Positions 47,493 through 56,480 of a stretch of DNA of 64,000 nucleotides are shown here, piece after piece; within the stretch, counting starts at the first letter, position 1; every line of letters begins with the position of its first letter. A program made the translations under genes and the position numbers. The DNA comes from Streptomyces flavotricini (lineage in GTDB: Bacteria; Actinomycetota; Actinomycetes; Streptomycetales; Streptomycetaceae). The notes under the pieces are model-generated. The model was not told the DNA's origin and did not search any database. It worked only from the letters and a program-made list of their open reading frames with translations. The stretch spans positions 1,278,159 to 1,342,158 of the forward strand of contig NZ_JAINUL010000001.1 of NCBI RefSeq assembly GCF_020639365.1, read 5' to 3'.

Positions 47493-49064
47493 TCACTCCC
47501 GGGCCAGGGGCCCGGCCGATCCGGCAGCCCGCTTCCGCAGCCGCCGTTTGTCCGGCTTGCCCCGGTCGGTCAGCGGCAGGGCCGCCTCCCAGAAGACGGT
47601 GGTCGGCCGGTGCGCCGGAGCCAGTGCCCGCGCCACCAGCAGGCACGCCTCGGCGGCCGCCGCGGCCGTGGGAACACGACCCGGCGCGGGCACCAGGAAG
47701 GCACACACCTCCTCGCCGGTGCGATCGTCGGCCCTGCCCACCACCGCCGCCTCGGCCACCGCGGGATGCCGGGTCAGGGCCGCCTCGACCGGACCGCAGT
47801 AGATGTTCACCCCGTCCACCATCACCACGTCCTTCACCCGGTCGTCGAGGTAGAGGTACCCGTCGGCGTCGAAGTGGCCGAGGTCCCCGGTCCGCAGCCA
47901 TCCGTCCCGCATCACCTCGGCCGTCAGGCCGGGCTGGTTCCAGTAACCGGCCATCACCATCGCGGACCGCACCCACACCTCCCCGATGCCTCCCGGCCCC
48001 GCCTGCGCCCCGTCCTGATCGCGCAGCTGTACGTCCACACCCGGCGCGGGGCGGCCGACGGACCCCAGCAGGTAGGGCCGGTCGGTCACCCCCGCGTCGT
48101 GATCGGCCTCCGAAAGCCTGCAGATCACCCCGGCTTCGTTCATCCCGTATCCCTGCCGCCACCTCGGCCGCGCACCCCAGCGCGTCAGCGCCTGCCGCAG
48201 CCGCTCCGGGTGGACGGGAGAGTCTCCGTACGACACCCGGGCGAGACCCGGTACGCCGTCGGCCGTCGCCGGATCGTCCAGCAGCCGGTACACCATCGAG
48301 GGCGTCAGGTACGTGGACACGGGCCCGAGCCGCCGGCAGGCGGCGGCGAACTCCTCCACGCCGAAGGGGCCGAGGACCTCCACCCGGCCTCCTTCGCGCA
48401 GGTGCTCCAGGCACCGGCCCCCGGAACGCTGCGCGAGCGAGGTCACCGACAGGTAGACCGACTCGCGCGGTCCGCCGGGGGCGGCGCCCTCGCCGCCCCC
48501 GGCGCTCTTGCCCGTCACTCCGCCCGCGCCGCCCTTGCCCCGCGCATCCGTCCGGCCGGCCATCGCGGCGAACGTGGAGGCCACCCCCTTGGGCCTGCCG
48601 GTCGTACCACCGGTGTACGTCACGCGCGCCACGTCCTCCTCGCGCGCCCGCACGGGCACCGGCCGGCCTTCCCGGCTGCGGGCGAGCCGCATCAACTCTT
48701 CGAGCCCGATGCGCGCAACCCCGCTGTCCGGGACCGGAGTGTCGTGCACCACCAGAGCCGGTGCGCAGTCGCGCAGCATGAAGTCCAGGCCGTGGGTGGC
48801 CGGGCAGATGACCACCTGGGTCAACCGCGCGCCCAGGACGTGCGCGGCCAGCCGCACCAGCAGCGCCTCGGGCCGGTTGCCGTCCGTCACGCAGGCCAGA
48901 CCCGTCCCGCGCGCCACTCCCAGCTCACCGAGGACTCCGGCCAGCCGGTACGTATCGGCCAGGACCTCGGAGAACCCCATGACGACGGGTCCGGCCCCGA
49001 TCGCGGGCCGCCCCGCGTTCCGCTCGAACGCACCGATCAGGTCCGTGACATACCGCGCGCCCAT
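47493..49064 (-). CDS. Acyl-CoA/AMP ligase (ANL superfamily)
   Basis: 523 aa from ATG 49064. Adenylation motifs: A3 VTYTGGTTGRPKGV, A5 GYGMNEAG, A7 DGWLRTGDLGHFD, A8 DRVKDVVMVDGVNIYCG, A10 GKPDKRRLRK with catalytic Lys. The Gly-rich insert around residues 175-195 is atypical. It should activate a carboxylic acid as acyl-AMP, then form a thioester; substrate unclear. No carrier protein or other biosynthetic gene is adjacent. Confidence 0.9.
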   Translation of the reverse strand: MGARYVTDLIGAFERNAGRPAIGAGPVVMGFSEVLADTYRLAGVLGELGVARGTGLACVTDGNRPEALLVRLAAHVLGARLTQVVICPATHGLDFMLRDCAPALVVHDTPVPDSGVARIGLEELMRLARSREGRPVPVRAREEDVARVTYTGGTTGRPKGVASTFAAMAGRTDARGKGGAGGVTGKSAGGGEGAAPGGPRESVYLSVTSLAQRSGGRCLEHLREGGRVEVLGPFGVEEFAAACRRLGPVSTYLTPSMVYRLLDDPATADGVPGLARVSYGDSPVHPERLRQALTRWGARPRWRQGYGMNEAGVICRLSEADHDAGVTDRPYLLGSVGRPAPGVDVQLRDQDGAQAGPGGIGEVWVRSAMVMAGYWNQPGLTAEVMRDGWLRTGDLGHFDADGYLYLDDRVKDVVMVDGVNIYCGPVEAALTRHPAVAEAAVVGRADDRTGEEVCAFLVPAPGRVPTAAAAAEACLLVARALAPAHRPTTVFWEAALPLTDRGKPDKRRLRKRAAGSAGPLARE

Positions 49065-49270
49065 CGTTCCACCGCCTCCGCCCTCGGCCCTCCGCGCTCC
49101 GCCGTCCCGGCCAGTCTCCCGCGCACCCGCGTGCCCTGTCCCCGACTCGCCGAACGGCGCCCGCGGGCGCGGGCGCGCCACGACCCGCTCGCTGTACGTG
49201 TCACGGGCGGGCTGCTCCGGCCCCGCGGGCCGGCGCCCGATCGCTCGGGGCCGCGCGGAGGCCTTCGTAG

Positions 49271-49867
49271 GCGGGCGCGAGGCGCCGCGAGAGCCTGAAC
49301 GCCATCGACTTCTGCGCGGCGGCCACCGGACCCGTGACCATCGGCCTCCAGGTCGGACACCCCGCTACGCACAGGCGGAACTGCTGGACGGGCTCGGCGA
49401 GCTGTTCCGCGGCTGGGAGCGGTGGAGCGCTGCGGTGAGCGGGAGCCACACCCCCTGTCCGGTCGCGGTGATGGACGCCGCGGCGCCGAGGCCGGCCTTC
49501 GCTCCCTCCCAGCCGCAGTACGCCGTACGGATGGCCCTGCGCGCGGGCTTCGTGCGCCTGCGCGACCTCGCGGACATCCGCGGCATCGGGTACGACCGCG
49601 ACCCGCGTCCGGACGACCCGCTGCTGCTCGCGTACGAGGACTTCCTCCAGGGCCTGGCCCGGATGTCCGGGCAGGGGTACCGCATGGAGCGCACCCCGGA
49701 GCAGGCCCGGCCGCACTTCCGCGGCTGACGGGTCAACCACGAGGCCATCGCCCACCGCCTGGCCCGGGGCGTCGACGCCGTCCCCGCCCCCTGGTCGGGG
49801 GCCCGCAGCACGAGCACGCCGGTCCGCACGCCGGTCACCCCCACCGACCGCCGGCCGGGGCGGCGGG
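49271..49867 (+). pseudogene. Degraded gene fragment with frameshift and in-frame TGA
   Basis: No usable start. One frame reads SLNAIDFCAAATGPVTIGL up to about 49360; another then reads ELLDGLGELFRGWERWSAAV, later AGFVRLRDLADIRGIGYD and RPDDPLLLAYEDFLQGLARM. It ends PHFRG at TGA 49726-49728, yet the same frame carries on as RVNHEAIAHRLARGVDAVPA. A TGG-to-TGA change would explain this. The remnant stops at the repeat at 49874. It resembles a conserved Streptomyces protein C-terminus I cannot name. The rest of 49065-49270 shows nothing. Confidence 0.55.
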
Positions 49868-49873
49868 GATCTG

Positions 49874-49932
49874 GGCCGTGTCTTTCGGAGCGGGCCCGGG
49901 CTCGCGGGGTCTGATCCAAGGGGCACCCCCTA
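49874..49932. repeat. Interspersed intergenic repeat, short copy
   Basis: Begins GGCCGTGTCTTTCGGA (49874-49889) and ends CACCCCCTA (49924-49932), the same ends as the 154-bp copy at 29212. Again the terminal CTA is the stop codon of the leftward gene. Follows the degraded fragment directly. Confidence 0.65.
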
Positions 49933-50166
49933 GTGTGGGGTCCAGTTGAACTTGCCGCCCCCGACCCACCGGACCTCGTCCAGGTCGTCGAGGTCGTGGA
50001 TCGGGATCCCGGCCTCCGCGGCGACCAGCAGCACGTCCGTCATCGACATCGCCCTGCCGACGAACCTCCCGTCGACCTCCACGATGCGAAAGGGCGGGTT
50101 GCCGGGCTGGACGCCCAGTACGGTGATGCGCGCCGGGGAAAGGTGAGGTGTCGATCCTTCGGTCAT
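49930..50166 (-). CDS. Conserved small hypothetical protein (78 aa)
   Basis: ATG 50166, weak ribosome site. Contains ITVLGVQPGNPPFRIVEVDG, MSMTDVLLVAAEAGIPIHDL and ends WVGGGKFNWTPH, a pattern I associate with small conserved Streptomyces proteins. Function unknown. Its stop codon lies inside the repeat. The 225 bp up to 50391 show no gene. Confidence 0.75.
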   Translation of the reverse strand: MTEGSTPHLSPARITVLGVQPGNPPFRIVEVDGRFVGRAMSMTDVLLVAAEAGIPIHDLDDLDEVRWVGGGKFNWTPH

Positions 50167-50391
50167 GCGGAAACGGTTCCACGCCGGGACCCGCGGCGCG
50201 AGCGGCGACACGTTCGGAGGGGGCCGATCGGCCGCGCGGACCGCCGCCTCGCAGCGTGCCGCGCCGTGCGGGTGGCGCCGGCGGTGGCCCGACGACCTGA
50301 TGACCACGACCCGCCTTGAAAACTCTCGCGGGGCGCACTGGGGACGCCGGCGCACGCAGACGGTCACGGTCACGGGTCCACGGACACCCCG

Positions 50392-51582
50392 GTGCCGAAA
50401 ACCCCTCCGCTCACGAAATTCGTGGACCCGCTGCCCACGCCGCCGACGGCCATCGCGGATCCTTCCGTCCATCCGGGCGCCGACTACCACGAGATCACGA
50501 TGCGCCAGGGCTCTTGGCGCTTCCACCGGGATCTGGGACCGTCGACCGTCTGGGGTTACTGGGCCGCACATCCGCAGGACCCCGGCAAGGCGATCGGCAT
50601 GGGCCACCTCGGGCCGACCATCAGTGTGAACAAGGACCACCCGACGGTCGTCAAGTACCGCAACGATCTTCCGACGACCCATCTGTTCCCGTTCGTGATC
50701 GACGGGATCCGCAACGGGAACCCCCAGCTCACCCCGGTCCCTCCACCCCCGTACAAGCCGCACCTGCCGCCCCTCGAATGTGAACGTGTGGAACGTCGTA
50801 CACCAGCACGGCGGATTCACGGCGCCGCAGCCCGACGGCATGCCCCTGCATTCGTTCGGCCCGGACGGAATCCCATCGGTACGGACGTCACCCTGACGAA
50901 CTACAACGCGCCGGTCCACTTCCCGGGCGGCGGTCCGGAAATCCCGGAGATCATGCGGTTCAAGGTCACCGGGCCCCCGTCCGGGGGCAGGGACAAGACG
51001 ACCCCGCCCGAGGAACTCCGACTGCCGGCGGTCGCGACCGTCAGGCCCGAACCACACACCCGTCGGCGGGAATGGGTCCTGTACCAGCACAAGCTGTTCC
51101 GCACCATGACCTTCAACGCGGTGCCGTTCATGGAGCCCTCCGAGGACTTCATCAAGGCGGGCTCGACCGAGATCTGGGAATACGTCAATCCCCACCACGA
51201 CGCCCACCCGATGCATGTCCACCTCGTCGACTTCCAGGTGCTGAACAGGCAGGCGATCGACGCGGCCGGCTACCGGGAACAGTACGAGAAGTGGATCGAT
51301 GGCGGCCGCAAAGCGGAGGACAGGCCGGTGCTGGCGAACTACCTCACCGGACCGCCGATCTCGCCGGACCCGGACGAGGGGGACTCCAACAAGGACACGG
51401 TCAAGTCCTATCCGGAGACGGTGACCAGGATCATCATCCGGGAGTTCACCCCGCCGACGGACACGATCGCGTCGATTCCGGGAAGCGGCACCGAATTCCC
51501 GGCGCAGTACGTCCACCACTGCCACGTCCTCGAACACGAGGACGACGACCTGATGCGCCCCTGGACGATCGTCCGGGACTGA
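50392..51582 (+). pseudogene. Multicopper oxidase pseudogene (CotA/bilirubin-oxidase type)
   Basis: The N-terminal part (PPLTKFVDPLPTPPTAIADP, ITMRQGSWRFHRDLGPSTVW) and C-terminal part (HPMHVHLVDFQVLNR, HHCHVLEHEDDDLMRPW with type 1/3 Cu ligands) share one frame. Between about 50776 and 50880 the coding sense moves to another frame, VNVWNVVHQHGGFTAPQPDG, carrying the HQHGG copper motif. It returns at VTLTNYNAPVHFPGGGPEIP. Much of the middle (further Cu ligands) is missing, so there is a frameshift plus internal deletion. Probably inactive. Confidence 0.8.
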
Positions 51583-51662
51583 CGGGTCTGACGGGACGGC
51601 CGGGCTGACGGGACGGGCGGCGGCGCCCGCCACCGGCGCGATCCGCGTCGGCCGGAAGCCGG

Positions 51663-52190
51663 TCAGCTCCAGCTCTTGGGGCAGTGCCGCTCCATGAACG
51701 CGAGAAACGCCAGGGACCTGGCGGCCATCGCCCGGGCCGCCTGGATCTCGCCCGGCGCCAACTGCAGAGCTGCGCCTATGCGTTCCGCGTTCCAGCCCAT
51801 GGCGAACAGGTGGTGCACCACGGCGGGCCGCAGGCCCTGGAGCACCTGCGGTCCCTCCCCCGACACCACGGCCCGGGCGAGCTCCGCACCCTGATCCATC
51901 CGTGCCAGCTGCACCCGCATCCGGCGCCGCTCGATCGGTGTGGTGCCGCCCCAGATGCCGTCGCTCTCGTCCGAGCGGACGGCTATCGCCAAGCACTCCT
52001 GACGGACAGGGCAGGCGGCGCACAGCTCCTTGGCCGCCCTGATCTGGAGGTCGCTCAACGGCACGCCGTACGCGGGGAAGAACAGGGCCGGGTCGGCGTT
52101 CCGGCAGGCGGGTGCGGACAGTCCGGGTAGGACTGCCGGGGAACTCGCCTCGATCACGCTCCGACCGCGCTGCACAACCGGACGTATCAC
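51663..52190 (-). CDS. WhiB-like [4Fe-4S] regulator
   Basis: 175 aa from GTG 52190 (AGGGG eight bases upstream). Iron-sulfur cysteines in PACRNADPALFF and KELCAACPVRQECLAIAVR; turn motif DGIWGGTTPIERRR. The C-terminal region beyond the Wbl domain is long (about 85 residues) with a HTH-like MGWNAERIGAALQLAPGEI, so larger than classic WhiB. DNA-binding partner of the primary sigma factor in other Wbl proteins. Monocistronic. Confidence 0.9.
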   Translation of the reverse strand: MIRPVVQRGRSVIEASSPAVLPGLSAPACRNADPALFFPAYGVPLSDLQIRAAKELCAACPVRQECLAIAVRSDESDGIWGGTTPIERRRMRVQLARMDQGAELARAVVSGEGPQVLQGLRPAVVHHLFAMGWNAERIGAALQLAPGEIQAARAMAARSLAFLAFMERHCPKSWS

Positions 52191-52302
52191 AGTGAATCCC
52201 CTATCGGTTCGATCGCTTCAGGGAATCTCCCTACTCAGCAAACGTCCGATGTCAGGCAGGAGTTCAGACCACTTGATTTCCTTCCTGTCGGCTCCTGCTC
52301 CG

Positions 52303-52839
52303 CTACTGAGCGTCGACGGCCGGGGCGGGCTGCGTCTCGGCGGCGGCGCCCACCGCGCTGTAGAAGACCGAGCGCCCTTGCTTGGTGCGCTCGGCCTTGC
52401 TGGTGGCGACCAGTCGGTCGAGCGTGTTGCGTACGGTCTGGATGGTGGCCGGACGCACGGCCACCACTTCGCCGAGGATCTCGGCAACGGACCGGGGCTC
52501 GACCTGCGCCTGCAGCAGGCCGTTGACGGTCTCGATGAGTGACGCCTCCCCCGGCCGGTGCCCCTTCCCTCCCCGCCCCTTGCCGGCGCGCCTGCGCGCG
52601 ACATCGCGCTCCGCCCGCCGGGGCTTCGGCAGCTCGCCGGCTTCCCCGGACCCGACCCTCACGGAGGCGATGGCCTCCGCGCCGGTGGCCAACGTTTCCT
52701 GGAGCTTGAGGAGTACGGTGTGCTCCTCCTCCAGCTTGCGCAGCTCGCCGCGCAGTTGTTCCTGGCGCAACAGGTTCGCGTCCACATCGGTGCGGATGCG
52801 ACTGGCGTACTCGTCGAGGACGAGCGGGGATTCGGGCAC
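52303..52839 (-). CDS. Coiled-coil / winged-helix-like regulatory protein
   Basis: 178 aa if started at GTG 52839. The upstream ATGATGGAGAAGG (52860-52848) looks like the ribosome site for this GTG rather than the true start. N-terminal coiled coil (about 15-65: LLRQEQLRGELRKLEEEHTV), a basic linker (RRAERDVARRRAGKGRGG) and a C-terminal winged-helix-like region (SLIETVNGLLQAQVEPRSVA, TIQTVRNTLDRLVATSKAER). Likely a DNA-binding regulator; family not identified. Confidence 0.75.
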   Translation of the reverse strand: MPESPLVLDEYASRIRTDVDANLLRQEQLRGELRKLEEEHTVLLKLQETLATGAEAIASVRVGSGEAGELPKPRRAERDVARRRAGKGRGGKGHRPGEASLIETVNGLLQAQVEPRSVAEILGEVVAVRPATIQTVRNTLDRLVATSKAERTKQGRSVFYSAVGAAAETQPAPAVDAQ

Positions 52840-52899
52840 GGCACTCACCTTCTCCATCATGCGCTGAGGGTGGGATGCTACCGATCCTGAGCTCGCTGG

Positions 52900-54150
52900 T
52901 CAGGGCTTGTCGGTCAAGGCGTGGTCATGGCCGGGCCGGGGTGGACGAAACCCCTCCACTCCGACGGGTTCACAGGCCCGGCAAGCGAGGGTGACGGTGA
53001 CGGACACCGCGGCCAACGCGGCGATCGCGGCGCCGGGGGTGAGGTACTGGGCGACGCCGCCGCCGATCGCGGCCCCGATGCCCTGCCACGTCATCCGGCC
53101 GGCGGACTCGACGCCCTGCACCTGACCGCGGACCGGGTCGGGAGTCAGCTCGAGGAGCCGCTCCTGGAGCGGCAGCGTGGCGGCGAATCCGGCGCCCGAT
53201 ACGAAGACCGCGGCGATCAGCACCGACACGGGCGGGCGGAAGCCGAACAGCAGGTACGGGGCTGCGAGCAGCAGGCGCATGGCGAACGCGCAGCGCTGTC
53301 GCCGGGCGGCGGTGAGCAGTCTCCCGACCGCCAGGTCCCCGAGGAGCATGCCGGCGGATCCGGCGCCGAGGAGGGCGCCGGCGTGCTCGGGTGCGTAGGA
53401 GATGAACAGTGCCTCGCAGCCGACGATCAGACCGTTCGGCACCCATAGGTTCAGCAGGAGTGCCCGCTGTTCCTTCCGTGAGAAGAGCTCGATGTTCGTC
53501 GTCCAGGTCTGGCGCAGTCCGGGCCGGCGGGACAGGCGGATGGAGCGTTCCCTGATCGTCGCAGCGACGGCGGCCAGGCCGAGGCCGGTCAGGACGGCGG
53601 CGATGACGAAGACCTCCCGCGGGCTCAGACAACGCAGCAGTGCGGCGCCGATGGCGTAGCCGAGGACTGCCGTGCCGCCCGAGGTGATGTTCATCAGCGA
53701 CCGCGCCAGCGCGTACGTGGCGGTCGGCACCACCTCGGCAAGCAGTCCCATGCGCGTGCCGGTCCCCAGGGACTGGAAGAAGCCCAGTGCCAGCAGGAGG
53801 CCGAACCGGGCCGCCAGCGGCAGCCCCGGCACCGCTTGCGCGGCGACACCCACCAGTGCGGCGCACTGGAGGATGACCAGGGTCCGGCGCGGCCGGCTCC
53901 CGTCGGCGACCGACATGAGCGTCAGGGCTCCGAGCACCGTCGCGAAGGTGGCGCCGTACATGCTCACGGCGGTCAGGAACGGTGACGCGGTCTGGTGGTC
54001 GACCAGTGTGCCGAGCGCGAACCCCGACAGGGTGCTCGCCGCGACGGTCAGGGTGAAGCCGGCGTACAGGCCGGCGAACTCGTGGTTGCGCAGCAGGGAG
54101 CGGTAGCCGGTGGTGGACGGGTCGGCGGGTGCGGCAGTGGGTGTGGGCAT
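52900..54150 (-). CDS. MFS transporter
   Basis: 416 aa. GGAGG precedes ATG 54150; a longer frame upstream runs into G-tracts and is unlikely. Twelve predicted helices with the MFS loop motif VADGSRPRRTLVILQCAAL. Central loop basic; C-terminus ends VEGFRPPRPGHDHALTDKP. Drug or metabolite export is the usual role; substrate unknown. Divergent from the mycothiol-dependent enzyme gene. Confidence 0.87.
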   Translation of the reverse strand: MPTPTAAPADPSTTGYRSLLRNHEFAGLYAGFTLTVAASTLSGFALGTLVDHQTASPFLTAVSMYGATFATVLGALTLMSVADGSRPRRTLVILQCAALVGVAAQAVPGLPLAARFGLLLALGFFQSLGTGTRMGLLAEVVPTATYALARSLMNITSGGTAVLGYAIGAALLRCLSPREVFVIAAVLTGLGLAAVAATIRERSIRLSRRPGLRQTWTTNIELFSRKEQRALLLNLWVPNGLIVGCEALFISYAPEHAGALLGAGSAGMLLGDLAVGRLLTAARRQRCAFAMRLLLAAPYLLFGFRPPVSVLIAAVFVSGAGFAATLPLQERLLELTPDPVRGQVQGVESAGRMTWQGIGAAIGGGVAQYLTPGAAIAALAAVSVTVTLACRACEPVGVEGFRPPRPGHDHALTDKP

Positions 54151-54223
54151 GAAAAAAGCCTCCGGACACACCCGCCGGGGTGCCGAAGGCCAACGCCGTG
54201 ATTTTAGCAGGCGGCGCCCGGGG

Positions 54224-54284
54224 CGGACGCGGGGGGCAGACGCGGGGGGGGCAGACGCGGGGGGGGGGGGCGGACGCGGGGGCG
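54224..54284. repeat. G-tract tandem repeat
   Basis: Four units of a GGACGC/CAGACGC core each followed by G runs of 6, 8, 12 and 5. Lies between the MFS start and the divergent promoter region. Strong G-quadruplex potential on the plus strand. Run lengths may be phase-variable or poorly sequenced. Confidence 0.8.
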
Positions 54285-54288
54285 GAAG

Positions 54289-54318
54289 TTGACATCCGCG
54301 GGGCCCGAGATTTACCTT
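54289..54318 (+). promoter_or_regulatory. Candidate vegetative promoter
   Basis: TTGACA (54289-54294), 18-bp spacer, TACCTT (54313-54318). Would drive the gene at 54402 with about an 80-nt leader. A second TTGACA on the minus strand (54340-54335) faces it from the other side, towards the MFS gene, but its -10 is poor. Confidence 0.4.
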
Positions 54319-54401
54319 CACCATTACTTAAGAGTGTCAATCATCTACATCCTTAAGCATCCTCACCGCCGGGGCAGCACCACCAGACGAAGGGCCCACA
54401 C

Positions 54402-55163
54402 ATGAACCCCGCCCAGCACGGAGCGGCCGTCACCGCCGAGGCCGCCCGATTCGTCGCCACGGTCAAGGCGGCGGACCTCTCCACCCCCGTGCCGACCTGC
54501 CCCGGCTGGACCCTCGCCGACCTCACCCGGCACGTCGGCAGCGTCCACCGCTGGTTCACCGAGCTCCTCCGGCAGCGCATCCAGCAGCCGCCGACCAGCC
54601 GTGACGTGGACCTTCGTCTGCCGCAGGACCGCGAAGGCCTCCCGGACTGGCTGACGGCGAGCGCCGCGGAGGCCGCCGCGGTGTTCGCCACCACCGACCT
54701 GGACGCGCCGATGTGGGCCTGGGGAGTGGACCAGCACGCCCGGTTCTGGGTCCGGCGCATGCTCTTCGAGACCCTCGTCCACCGGGCCGACGCCGAACTC
54801 GCACTCGGGGTCTCCCCGCACATCGACCGCGCACTGGCGGTCGACGGTGTCGACGAGTTCCTCACCAACCTGCCGTTCGCATCCCCCTTCGCTCCGCTGA
54901 CCGCCCAACTGCGCGCCCCTGACCGCGCGCTTCGTTTCAGCTGCACGGACGGCGACGAAAGCTGGCTCGTCGGCCTGCGCCCGGACGGTTTCGCACTGGT
55001 GGCCGACTACCCCAGGCCCTCCACGGCGGACGCCACGGTGCGCGGAACCGCCGAGGAGCTGCTCCTGCTGCTGTACGGCCGCCGGGACCGACAGGGCGAC
55101 GCGTTCCACCTCCTCGGCGACCAGGACCTGCTCACCCACTGGTTCACCCACTCCGCCTTCTAG
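54402..55163 (+). CDS. Maleylpyruvate isomerase-family mycothiol-dependent enzyme
   Basis: 253 aa. DinB-like four-helix N-terminal domain: VPTCPGWTLADLTRHVGSVH (metal His), RFWVRRMLFETLVHRADAEL (second His motif). The C-terminal domain (about 155-250) is MDMPI_C-like. Family members use mycothiol in thiol transfer or isomerisation. No aromatic-degradation genes nearby, so the substrate is unknown. Confidence 0.9.
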   Translation: MNPAQHGAAVTAEAARFVATVKAADLSTPVPTCPGWTLADLTRHVGSVHRWFTELLRQRIQQPPTSRDVDLRLPQDREGLPDWLTASAAEAAAVFATTDLDAPMWAWGVDQHARFWVRRMLFETLVHRADAELALGVSPHIDRALAVDGVDEFLTNLPFASPFAPLTAQLRAPDRALRFSCTDGDESWLVGLRPDGFALVADYPRPSTADATVRGTAEELLLLLYGRRDRQGDAFHLLGDQDLLTHWFTHSAF

Positions 55164-55303
55164 GTGGCGTCGTCGATCACTGCCTGCCCGCCGAGCGCGG
55201 CAGGGTCCGGTGAACTCCGCGTGGACGGAGGGCCGTTACATTGGTGGCGGCCGGTCGGCCCCAGGCGGGGCACCACGGCCTCGATCCGACACCTGGAGGC
55301 ACG

Positions 55304-55879
55304 GTGGGCACAGCTCTGATCGCGCTCGCCGCCGCGAGCGTCGGTGTGATCGGCACGCTCCTCGCGCCCGTCCTGTCACAGCGCCTGACGGCCCGTACCC
55401 AGGCGGAGCAGTTCGAGCGCCAGCAGCTGACGGACCACGCCCAGCGGCTCCACCAGCAGCGGCTCGCCGATGAGGACCGGCGGCGCGAGTGCTACGTGGC
55501 GGCCAACGCCGCGTACCGCCGCTACCGGATCGAGCTGATGAACTACCTGTGGCTGGTGCACAAGGGAGAGGTCACCCCGGAAGGGCGGCAGGCGATGGAG
55601 GCCGCCCGGCACGCGCATCACGCCGCCTTCGCCGAGGCGCAGATGATCGCCTCCCGCACGGTGATGGACGAGCTGGACGCCATGACCACCTCGTTGTCCG
55701 AGCTGTACGGCATGACGATGCGGCTGGAGGAGGGTCTGCCGGTGCCGGGAGGGTCGTTCCAGGAGATACACGACGAGCTTCAGGAGCTCTGGAACCGCGG
55801 GCAGGAGCTCCGGGCCGTGATGCGCGCCGACCTCGGCGTCGACGAGGGCCCGCCGGCCCGGCCCGCGACTCGTCGCTGA
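55304..55879 (+). CDS. N-terminally membrane-anchored hypothetical protein
   Basis: 191 aa from GTG 55304, with GGAGG (55295-55299) just upstream. A single N-terminal helix (TALIALAAASVGVIGTLLAP), then a long charged helical region (QRLTARTQAEQFERQQLTDH, YVAANAAYRRYRIELMNYLW) typical of a coiled-coil cytoplasmic domain. No family recognised; similar small membrane-anchored proteins are common in Streptomyces. Confidence 0.75.
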   Translation: MGTALIALAAASVGVIGTLLAPVLSQRLTARTQAEQFERQQLTDHAQRLHQQRLADEDRRRECYVAANAAYRRYRIELMNYLWLVHKGEVTPEGRQAMEAARHAHHAAFAEAQMIASRTVMDELDAMTTSLSELYGMTMRLEEGLPVPGGSFQEIHDELQELWNRGQELRAVMRADLGVDEGPPARPATRR

Positions 55880-55923
55880 GTGCGGACCGGGCCGCCGGGT
55901 GGGTCCACCGGGTGGGTGGGTCC

Positions 55924-56469
55924 TCAGATCCCGAAGGGTGCCGCGTAGCGGACGGTGCCGCTCGGCAGTGGGTGGGCCTCGTCGAGCGCGAGGGCCATCA
56001 TGGCCTCGTCCGGGACCTCGATGCTCAGGCCGATGCCGTGATCCGAAGCGCGGGTGAAGCCGAACCGCGGGTAGTACGCCGGGTGTCCGAGAACGGTGAC
56101 GTAGCGCTCGCCCATGTCCTGGGCGGCTCGCAGGGCCGCACGGATGGCGGCGGAGCCTGCGCCGGTCTTCTGGTACGCGGGCAGTACGGCGACGGGCGCC
56201 AGGCACAGGGCCGGGGTGTCGCCGATGTGGCAGCGGGTGAGGAGCGCGTGACCGACGAGCCTGCCGCCGCCGTCACCTTGGCCCCGACCGTCGCCTTCAC
56301 CACTGGCCGAGACGACGGACAGGCCGTCGATCCAGGAGGAGTCGGCGCGCAGGGCGTCGACGAGGTCGGCTTCGAGCGGAGTCTCGAACGCGGCGAGGTC
56401 GATTTCGCGGATGGCGGGGACGTCCGCGGCGGTCTCGGCGCGGGTGATCCAGTTGCCGTGGGTACGCAT
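55924..56469 (-). CDS. GNAT-family N-acetyltransferase
   Basis: 181 aa from ATG 56469, 12 bp after the VOC stop. GNAT fold: ITRAETAADVPAIREIDLAA, VGHALLTRCHIGDTPALCLA, and the acetyl-CoA loop VLPAYQKTGAGSAAIRAAL. C-terminal GHPAYYPRFGFTRASDHGIG is typical of YhbS-type enzymes. A Gly/Asp insert (GEGDGRGQGDGGGR) is local to this protein. Substrate unknown. Confidence 0.9.
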   Translation of the reverse strand: MRTHGNWITRAETAADVPAIREIDLAAFETPLEADLVDALRADSSWIDGLSVVSASGEGDGRGQGDGGGRLVGHALLTRCHIGDTPALCLAPVAVLPAYQKTGAGSAAIRAALRAAQDMGERYVTVLGHPAYYPRFGFTRASDHGIGLSIEVPDEAMMALALDEAHPLPSGTVRYAAPFGI

Positions 56470-56480
56470 GAGGGTACGAA

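Noticed and set aside
47493..49064. NRPS or PKS-type biosynthetic cluster suggested by the AMP ligase
   Set aside because: No carrier, condensation or ketosynthase domains occur nearby; it is a stand-alone ligase among decayed genes.
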